Of a stretch of 19,774 nt of DNA, positions 14,799 through 19,774 are shown one piece after another (the stretch's first letter is position 1; each line of letters begins with the position of its first letter). The stretch lies in assembly GCA_945947715.1 (NCBI GenBank), contig CAMEYZ010000012.1, forward strand, positions 1 through 19,774. Direction: 5' to 3'. This DNA is from an uncultured Clostridia bacterium. GTDB taxonomy: Bacteria > Bacillota > Clostridia > Oscillospirales > Ruminococcaceae. Under the pieces are notes generated by a model, which did not search any database, was not told the origin of the DNA, and saw only the letters and a program-made list of their open reading frames with translations. Position numbers and translations under genes: made by a program.

Positions 14799-15803
14799 CT
14801 ACCTCAATTCTTTATAAATATTATCAATTTTGATTGCTTTTCTGTTATTATATATGCCCAGCTTTCCGTCAAACCAGCGGCGACCGCCGACCTTGACCGT
14901 AACATTTTCATCAATAGGCATATTCAACGGAATAACGTCATCTACCTGCAGCGTCAGTATATCGTAGAGATCCACATCTGTTTCGCAGAGAACCGCATCT
15001 ATCTGCAGTCCCGAATCCTTTATATTGTCAAGAATACTCTGTCTGCGTTCGTTTTCCCTGTTAGGATCGAGCCTCTTGGTATTTCTCGCCCACTTGTCGC
15101 TGAACTTGCTCATCACAGATTCAAGGTTCATAGCGGGGATACATATGGACATTGTATTCTTAACGTCCTTGATCTCGATCTCGAACATTCCCAGCACGAT
15201 TACCTCATCCGGGGGAATAGACTGCATCACGCGGGAATTTGTTTCCACGTTGGTAAGTCCCGGGTCAAGGTCGATATACTGACCCCAGGGCTCCTTAAGA
15301 AGCTCTGCCATAGAGGTCATAACGTTGGTCATAAGCCCCACCTCAAGCTCGGTGAAGTCGCGAGTTATCTCGGTATATGCTCCCGAGCCGCCCATAAGCC
15401 TGTCCATTATCGTAAAGGTTATGGGGTTTGAAAGCTGCATTATGACCGACATTTCGAGGACGTCCTCATCGGAAACGCCCATATCTATAAGACCCATCAT
15501 TACGTAATCGGGAAGTGCGTTATTAAATTCGTAGTAATGCTGTTCCTCTATCTGGAGCACCTCGACCTTGCAGTAAATACGCATAAGTCCCGTGAGATAC
15601 GAAGAAAGGGTCCTGGCATAGTTTTCTAATATACCTTCTATGATCTTAAGCTTTTCTTTTGTAAATTTCTTAGGCGTCTTGAAATCGTAGTTTTTAATTT
15701 TCTTCTCTGCCTCATCTTCTATCTCCTCAAAGGCCTTTTCGCCCTGAGTGCTGAAGCTGTTCAGCAGTTCATCAATCTGCTGCTGCGACAGAACGTCCGC
15801 CAT
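14799..15803 (-). CDS. fliM: Flagellar motor switch protein FliM
   Basis: A 334-residue C-ring protein linking CheY-P binding to rotor switching. The N-terminal peptide LSQQQIDELLNSF (residues 5-17) is the CheY-P-binding motif. The middle CheC-like domain includes MRIYCKVEVLQIEEQHYYEF and the family's GGSGAYTEITRDFTELE (GGxG-type motif, FliG contact). The C-terminal SpoA domain contains LQVDDVIPLNMPIDENVTVK and VGGRRWFDGKLGIYNNRKAI. Length is normal. AAGGTG lies 7 bases before the ATG. It is followed after 4 bases by fliY. Confidence 0.97.
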   Translation of the reverse strand: MADVLSQQQIDELLNSFSTQGEKAFEEIEDEAEKKIKNYDFKTPKKFTKEKLKIIEGILENYARTLSSYLTGLMRIYCKVEVLQIEEQHYYEFNNALPDYVMMGLIDMGVSDEDVLEMSVIMQLSNPITFTIMDRLMGGSGAYTEITRDFTELEVGLMTNVMTSMAELLKEPWGQYIDLDPGLTNVETNSRVMQSIPPDEVIVLGMFEIEIKDVKNTMSICIPAMNLESVMSKFSDKWARNTKRLDPNRENERRQSILDNIKDSGLQIDAVLCETDVDLYDILTLQVDDVIPLNMPIDENVTVKVGGRRWFDGKLGIYNNRKAIKIDNIYKELR

Positions 15804-15853
15804 ATGCGTTCACCTTCATTTTTTCCTATTTCTGTTTATGTTTACACCAAAAC

Positions 15854-15929
15854 CCGGTAACAAAGTGCACATATCAGACATTAAGCCCGGAACAATGCTC
15901 CAACAGCCTATTGTCTGCACTCCCACCGG
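15854..15929. other. Imperfect inverted repeat in the motB-fliM gap
   Basis: The gap 15804-15944 has no gene. It contains nested inverted pieces: CCGGT (15854) with ACCGG (15925), AGTGCA (15864) with TGCACT (15916), CAGACA (15875) with TGTCTG (15912), and ACAAT (15892) with ATTGT (15910). These could form a bulged hairpin in the transcript. No U tract follows, so a plain terminator is unlikely. fliL often occupies this junction in related operons. Confidence 0.45.
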
Positions 15930-15944
15930 AGACAGGATATCGGT

Positions 15945-16898
15945 TTATTCTTCGCCTTCCTCGTCCTCTCTGAGTCCGGGGATATCGTGAGGAAGGGTAC
16001 TCAGCACGTCGTCCTTAGAAACATATTCCCTGTCAGGGTCATTTCTCGAAGGACTGTCTGGTTCCTCAGAGGGAGCCACTGTTACGACCTCTCCGCCCTC
16101 GGAATCGGAATAGCCTGCAAAGCTTGAACCGAATTCCAGCTCGAAAAGCTCTTCGATAACGGCGGGGTCCTCAAAATCCACGTCATTTCTGACAAATACT
16201 ATTTCAACTCTTCTGTTGATGCTGCGGTTTTCGGGGGTATCGTTAGCCACCACGGGGCGATACTTTCCGTAGCCTGCGGACTGAAACTTATCCGCATCGC
16301 AGCAGTCCAGACTGAGCATATAGTTAATGACCGAATCAGCGCGTCCCGAAGAGAGGCGCCATTCATTGACATCGGAGCCAGAGCTCTCAGCGGTATGACC
16401 GCTGACCTTTATTGAAAGGATATGGTCATCAACAGCTCTGATACCGTCGCAGATTATCTCAAGGATATACTGACCCTCTTCCAGAAGCTCGTCAGAATCG
16501 CCTGCAAAGAACACGCTATCACGGAACTTCATATAAACGCCCGTCTTAGCCATCTCCACGCTGACGCTTTCGTCCAGCCCCGCAGAGGAGACCGCCTCCT
16601 TAAGGTATGTATAGAAGTCCTCGAAGTCGATCTGTTCAGCGTCCTCAGTAGATTCCTCATCGACGTAGACAGCCTCTTCAGTTTTATCGACCTTTTCCTC
16701 ATTGGAGACCACGACGTTGATGATATCGCCCTTTCCCGTTGCAAAGGACTGTGCGATAGCCTGCCATTTATTTTCGTCCATATTGGACATCGAATAAAGC
16801 AGAACGAAAAAGCACATGATAAGGGTTATCATATCGCCATAGGTGTCCATCCAGTTAGGGCCGCTGTCTCCGCCTCCGCCGCTTTTTTTCCTTGCCAT
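15945..16898 (-). CDS. motB: Flagellar stator protein MotB
   Basis: A 317-residue stator subunit. The N-terminal segment WMDTYGDMITLIMCFFVLLYS (residues 16-36) is the single membrane helix with the ion-carrying Asp22. A plug/linker region rich in acidic residues (70-100) follows. The OmpA-like peptidoglycan-binding domain spans about 125-235, with VSGHTAESSGS and RLSSGRADSVINYML ... SAGYGKYRPVVANDTPENR. The last 65 residues are acidic and unusual in length for MotB. GAAGGAGAG precedes the ATG. It is separated from motA by about 200 bases with its own candidate promoter, unlike the usual motA-motB overlap. Ion type (H+ or Na+) is not decided. Confidence 0.96.
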   Translation of the reverse strand: MARKKSGGGGDSGPNWMDTYGDMITLIMCFFVLLYSMSNMDENKWQAIAQSFATGKGDIINVVVSNEEKVDKTEEAVYVDEESTEDAEQIDFEDFYTYLKEAVSSAGLDESVSVEMAKTGVYMKFRDSVFFAGDSDELLEEGQYILEIICDGIRAVDDHILSIKVSGHTAESSGSDVNEWRLSSGRADSVINYMLSLDCCDADKFQSAGYGKYRPVVANDTPENRSINRRVEIVFVRNDVDFEDPAVIEELFELEFGSSFAGYSDSEGGEVVTVAPSEEPDSPSRNDPDREYVSKDDVLSTLPHDIPGLREDEEGEE

Positions 16899-16922
16899 AT
16901 ATAACTCTCCTTCAAGCAGCCG

Positions 16923-16940
16923 TGCCGTGGGAACACGGCA
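16923..16940 (-). promoter_or_regulatory. Stem-loop in the motB leader
   Basis: TGCCGTG and CACGGCA form a 7-base-pair stem around the four bases TTCC (minus-strand sense), about 24 bases before the motB ATG and just before its ribosome site. A second GCCGTG copy at 16919-16924 could pair instead. No U run follows, so a stabilising or translation-affecting leader hairpin is more likely than a terminator. Confidence 0.5.
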
Positions 16941-16983
16941 TCGCTGTCACGGGAGAAACCTCTGAAATATATAATACATATAC

Positions 16984-17012
16984 ATTATAACATATTATTG
17001 CAGAAATTTCTA
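16984..17012 (-). promoter_or_regulatory. Candidate promoter between motA and motB
   Basis: On the minus strand TAGAAA (17007-17012, 4 of 6), a 17-base spacer, then TATAAT (16984-16989). The -10 context ATATGTTATAAT is identical to that of the lipoprotein promoter. Start near 16977 would give a leader of about 80 bases containing the stem-loop. The AT-rich gap makes chance matches possible. Confidence 0.5.
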
Positions 17013-17097
17013 CCCTTTTTCAAAATTATTTAGGATTTTTTTGCAAAAATTCATTCAGCCCCCGCAAATGACGCATAATAGGGCTTTTCTACAAACG

Positions 17098-17886
17098 TCA
17101 CTCGGATTTCTGAGCTTCCTTGGGCTTTGCGTTGAGGGGAAGCATCATTCTGAGCTTTTCCTCGACGAATCTGGGGTTTGCTCCCGAAATAATGGCGAGA
17201 GTGCCCTCCTCGATTATCTGTAAGCAGAGGACCTCGTTGTTATGTATATAGTTAAGCTGATTTCCTAAAGGAGTAAAGATAACGTGTGCCAGCAAGCTTC
17301 CGTAGAAGGTAGTTACCAGCGCCGTAGACATGGCAGGACCTAAGTTTGAAGCAGATGCAGGGTCGTTAGGGTCCAGTGTACTAAGCATACCGATAAGTCC
17401 GCAGAGGGTGCCGACCATTCCGAACGCAGGAGCAACACCTGCTGCACGGGTGAAGATAGCACTGTTCTGGTCATGACGGTCGCAGAGAAAATCTATCGAA
17501 TCGTCCAGCATGGACTTTACCTTTTCAGAATCGTTGGCATCGACGATAAGCATCAGCGCCGACTTCATAAATGTGTCGGTGCAGGCGTTGGCCTGCTCTT
17601 CAAGAGCAAGGATACCCTTCTGACGAGCGGTCTTGCAGTAGTCAACCATATCTGCGATATATTTTTCAGGGTCGTACTTTGGGCACTTGAACGCGATACC
17701 CAGAAGCTTGCCCGCCTTTTTCAGTGTGGACAGCGGGAAGTTTGCGATAACCGCTCCTATAGTACCTCCCAAAACGATAGCAACCGACGCAGGGTCCCAG
17801 AAATCGCTGAGCTCACCTCCCGAAAGTATTCCGAAAACTGTAAGGCCGAACGCAACTACCCAGCCTACGATCAAGGTTATATTCAT
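17098..17886 (-). CDS. motA: Flagellar stator protein MotA
   Basis: A 262-residue stator subunit with four membrane helices (about 4-22, 33-50, 148-170 and 180-205). The cytoplasmic loop carries the conserved charged patch (TARQKGILALEEQ, around residues 87-99) that contacts FliG. The two conserved prolines near the channel are present (GVAPAFGMVGTLCGLIGML and VIFTPLGNQL). Length is normal. AGGAG lies 9 bases before the ATG. It follows the FlbD-like gene after about 36 bases, which fits a motor-power role for that gene. Confidence 0.97.
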   Translation of the reverse strand: MNITLIVGWVVAFGLTVFGILSGGELSDFWDPASVAIVLGGTIGAVIANFPLSTLKKAGKLLGIAFKCPKYDPEKYIADMVDYCKTARQKGILALEEQANACTDTFMKSALMLIVDANDSEKVKSMLDDSIDFLCDRHDQNSAIFTRAAGVAPAFGMVGTLCGLIGMLSTLDPNDPASASNLGPAMSTALVTTFYGSLLAHVIFTPLGNQLNYIHNNEVLCLQIIEEGTLAIISGANPRFVEEKLRMMLPLNAKPKEAQKSE

Positions 17887-17922
17887 AAATAATACTCCTA
17901 TCCGGCGACATGCCGATTATTT

Positions 17923-18282
17923 TTACTCAAAGACGCCGTTTCGGAAATTCTCCGATTTGGCCTGTATCTCGTCGATTTTTTCTCTGACAGTATAGCTGTG
18001 ACTGTTCTGGGTGATAAGCACCGTATCAGGGACCTCCTCCGCCATTTCAAGGAAGCTGAGGTTTACAAGGATAACGCTTCCCTTAAGCCTTGTGAGCTTT
18101 ACAAACCGGGACCATGTGCCTGAACTATGCGCCGATGCAAGTATCTCGTCCACAGTTTCCTGGACGGTAAAGCTGTGGCCATTCTGCATGGTGACCACCG
18201 TATCAGGGGCCTCCTCCGCTATTTCTATGAAATTCTCATTGACAAGAATTTCCGTTCTGTTTAATCTGTTGAGTCTTATCAT
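17923..18282 (-). CDS. Tandem two-domain FlbD/SwrD-like flagellar protein
   Basis: A 119-residue protein made of two consecutive FlbD domains (normal FlbD/SwrD is about 60-70 residues with one domain). Copy 1 runs from MIRLNRLN through ILVNENFIEIAEEAPDTVVT and SFTVQETVDEIL. Copy 2 runs from FVKLTRLKGSVILVN through LSFLEMAEEVPDTVLI and SYTVREKIDEI. B. subtilis SwrD (formerly YlzI) increases flagellar motor power, and the gene lies between flgE and motA here, matching that role. The ATG at 18282 is chosen because it begins the domain and AAAGGG lies 12 bases upstream. An in-frame GTG at 18366 would add 28 residues encoded by hairpin DNA with no ribosome site. The domain call is strong; what the doubling does is unknown. 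Confidence 0.88.
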   Translation of the reverse strand: MIRLNRLNRTEILVNENFIEIAEEAPDTVVTMQNGHSFTVQETVDEILASAHSSGTWSRFVKLTRLKGSVILVNLSFLEMAEEVPDTVLITQNSHSYTVREKIDEIQAKSENFRNGVFE

Positions 18283-18315
18283 ACGATAAAAAATCCCTTT
18301 CAGTTGATATATACT

Positions 18316-18353
18316 CCTCAACGGCGCGGAAAACGCTTTCCGAACCGTTGAGG
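18316..18353 (-). other. Hairpin upstream of the FlbD-like gene
   Basis: CCTCAACGG (18316-18324) and CCGTTGAGG (18345-18353) are perfect inverted repeats, with inner GGAAA/TTTCC pairing (GGAAAACGCTTTCC) extending the stem. It lies just after a second palindrome and ends 33 bases before the FlbD-like ATG. The lack of a U run argues against an ordinary terminator. Confidence 0.7.
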
Positions 18354-18354
18354 A

Positions 18355-18381
18355 ATATATATTCACAATGTGAATATATAT
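18355..18381. other. Perfect 13-base-arm palindrome after flgE
   Basis: ATATATATTCACA and TGTGAATATATAT flank a single central A, 25 bases after the flgE stop. It could be an operator-like site or an RNA hairpin. With the neighbouring hairpin it fills the flgE-flbD gap. Confidence 0.75.
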
Positions 18382-18406
18382 CCCGTAAAATTATGGCTTA
18401 GGAGAA

Positions 18407-19774
18407 TTATCTCTTAAGATTTACAAGCTCTTCAAGCATGGAGTCGGAGGTGGTGATGATACGTGCATTTGCCTGGAAGCCTCTCTGTGTTACGATCATA
18501 TCGGAGAACTCGCTTGCCAGGTTGACATTGGACATCTCCAGCTTTGAGGAAGCCACCTTACCTGCGCCCGAGGAGCCGGGAGCCTTGATATTAGCCTTGC
18601 CCGAAGCGGAGGACTCGCCGAATGCAGTCTCGCCCAGCTGCTCAAGACCCTCAACGTTGTCGAAGGTAGCAATTTCGATTCTTGCCAGCTTCTTGATCTG
18701 GCTTGCGTAGGTAGCTGTGAGCACACCGTCAGAGCCTACAGAGAAGCCCTCCAGGTCGCTGTATGCCAGTGAGCGCACCTTCATATCGGCATAGATTGTA
18801 TTTCCTCTTTCATCGGTAGACTCAAAGGTCTTGTTTGTGGAGTTGTAGGTGTAAACCTGATCGGTAGCGGTATCGGTAGGATTGCCGTTCTCGTCCTTCT
18901 CCATGAGGGTGTACTGATAGGTCTTGAGGACCTCGCCGTTTTCGTCCTTTGTAGTAGTTGCGGTGAAGGAGTAATAGTTGCCGTTCTCGTCCATATAATA
19001 GCCGGTATCGGGGTCAAACTCAACGCCCTGAGTATTGATGTACTTTCCGTTTACGTTATAGATGATGTAATCGGCAGCCACCTCTGTGGGAGTATCGGTA
19101 GGAGCAGCCAGATCATCGTCTGTTCTCACGGTATTTCCCGAGGTATCGCGGTCGTATGCTATCTGATTGGTAGTATCCGTGGGGTCCACGCCTGTGAACA
19201 GTGTCTGGGTAGTACCTGCAGTAGCGTCAGTAGTTCTGTATTTTTCGGGAACATCAACGAAGTCGATCTGAGTGTAGTCCTTGAAAGCGTCCCATACCAG
19301 GTCGTTTACGTTGATGATATCAAGGTCACCTGCATTTTCCGCAGGTATCTTCGCGTCCATGAGGATAGAGGAATAATCTCCGTCGTTTATGGTTCCGAGA
19401 ACGAAGCGGTTAAGTGTATTTACCAGATTTCCTTCGGAGTCAACACCGAAGCCGCCGTATCTTGTATAGTTGACGCTCTCAACATTTCCGAGGCTGGAAA
19501 CGGTTCCTGTGATAAAGAATCCGTCGCCGCTTATTGCCAGGTCAAGAGTACGGTTAGTGGTCTGGAAGGAGGAAGCCGACATATCCTTGTCGATAGAGCT
19601 TACCTCAACGCCGTAGCCCACTGCGGACTCATTATTTCCCGCAAAGGTAGCAGAGCCGCCGGTTGCGGATTTCTTTGCCTGATAGTAGATATCAGAGAAG
19701 CTTGTTCTTGAAGCCTTAAAGCCGTATGTATTAACGTTTGCGATGTTGTTACCTATTACGTCCATTCTGGTCTG
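18407..19774 (-). CDS. flgE: Flagellar hook protein FlgE (5' end outside the window)
   Basis: At least 455 residues of the hook protein; the gene runs off the right edge, with three codons (Q-T-R) before the first visible Met, which is internal. The N-terminal axial motif is present (DVIGNNIANVNTYGFKASR), as are the hook-type GDGFFITG and NYTRYGGFGVDSEGNLV. Then comes a long central domain containing a Thr/Asp-rich stretch with repeated DENG words (DENGNYYSF, DENGEVLKTY, DENGNPTDT). The C-terminal motif follows (SNVNLASEFSDMIVTQRGFQANARI ... MLEELVNLKR). Being followed by FlbD/SwrD and motA-motB is typical for Firmicutes and supports FlgE over FlgG. Upstream genes (expected fliK, flgD) are outside the window. 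Confidence 0.95.
   Translation of the reverse strand, partial: QTRMDVIGNNIANVNTYGFKASRTSFSDIYYQAKKSATGGSATFAGNNESAVGYGVEVSSIDKDMSASSFQTTNRTLDLAISGDGFFITGTVSSLGNVESVNYTRYGGFGVDSEGNLVNTLNRFVLGTINDGDYSSILMDAKIPAENAGDLDIINVNDLVWDAFKDYTQIDFVDVPEKYRTTDATAGTTQTLFTGVDPTDTTNQIAYDRDTSGNTVRTDDDLAAPTDTPTEVAADYIIYNVNGKYINTQGVEFDPDTGYYMDENGNYYSFTATTTKDENGEVLKTYQYTLMEKDENGNPTDTATDQVYTYNSTNKTFESTDERGNTIYADMKVRSLAYSDLEGFSVGSDGVLTATYASQIKKLARIEIATFDNVEGLEQLGETAFGESSASGKANIKAPGSSGAGKVASSKLEMSNVNLASEFSDMIVTQRGFQANARIITTSDSMLEELVNLKR

Noticed and set aside
18283..18366. GTG start extending the FlbD-like protein by 28 residues
   Set aside because: The extension is encoded by the hairpin DNA, lacks a ribosome site, and does not match the FlbD domain, which begins at the later ATG.

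Overview
The window is almost entirely a flagellar and chemotaxis locus read from the minus strand. It probably comes from a low-to-medium GC Firmicute of the Ruminococcaceae/Oscillospiraceae type. Three things suggest this: the gene order resembles the Bacillus/Clostridia fla-che operon (flgE-flbD-motA-motB-fliM-fliY-cheY-fliO-fliP-fliQ-fliR-flhB-flhA ... sigD), the proteins include the Gram-positive types FliY, CheC, CheD and FlbD/SwrD, and strong AGGAGG-type Shine-Dalgarno sites sit before ATG, GTG and TTG starts. The genus is an inference; there is no rRNA or other marker in the window.

Layout, right to left (the direction of transcription). The right edge cuts into flgE (hook). Next come two adjacent RNA hairpins, an unusual two-domain FlbD/SwrD protein, and the stator genes motA and motB. 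The stator genes are not tightly coupled: a candidate promoter and a leader hairpin lie between them. After a short gap with an inverted repeat, where fliL often sits, come the switch genes fliM and fliY and then cheY. A 136-base imperfect palindrome fills the cheY-fliO gap. The export-gate genes fliO, fliP, fliQ, fliR, flhB and flhA follow, tightly packed. A 327-base gap with a structured, repeat-like element separates flhA from the flagellar sigma factor gene; flhF and flhG, common at this spot, are absent. A near-consensus housekeeping promoter then starts a second unit, flgF-flgG-cheC-cheD (rod proteins plus CheY-P phosphatase and receptor deamidase), which ends in a large intrinsic terminator.

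The left 3.4 kb is not flagellar. It holds a two-gene plus-strand unit (a DUF3783 protein and a GNAT acetyltransferase), a divergent membrane-anchored polysaccharide deacetylase, and a PrsA/SurA-like lipoprotein with its own promoter. A second strong promoter-like sequence points antisense into the 3' end of the deacetylase gene.

Together the flagellar genes supply the export apparatus, rod, hook, stator and switch, plus a CheY/FliY/CheC/CheD signalling set. cheA, cheW, cheB, cheR, fliL, flhF and flhG are not in the window. No wholly new system was found. The points most worth a second look are the tandem FlbD/SwrD protein, the FliY linker carrying two FliM-like CheY-binding peptides, and the structured elements inserted at several operon junctions.
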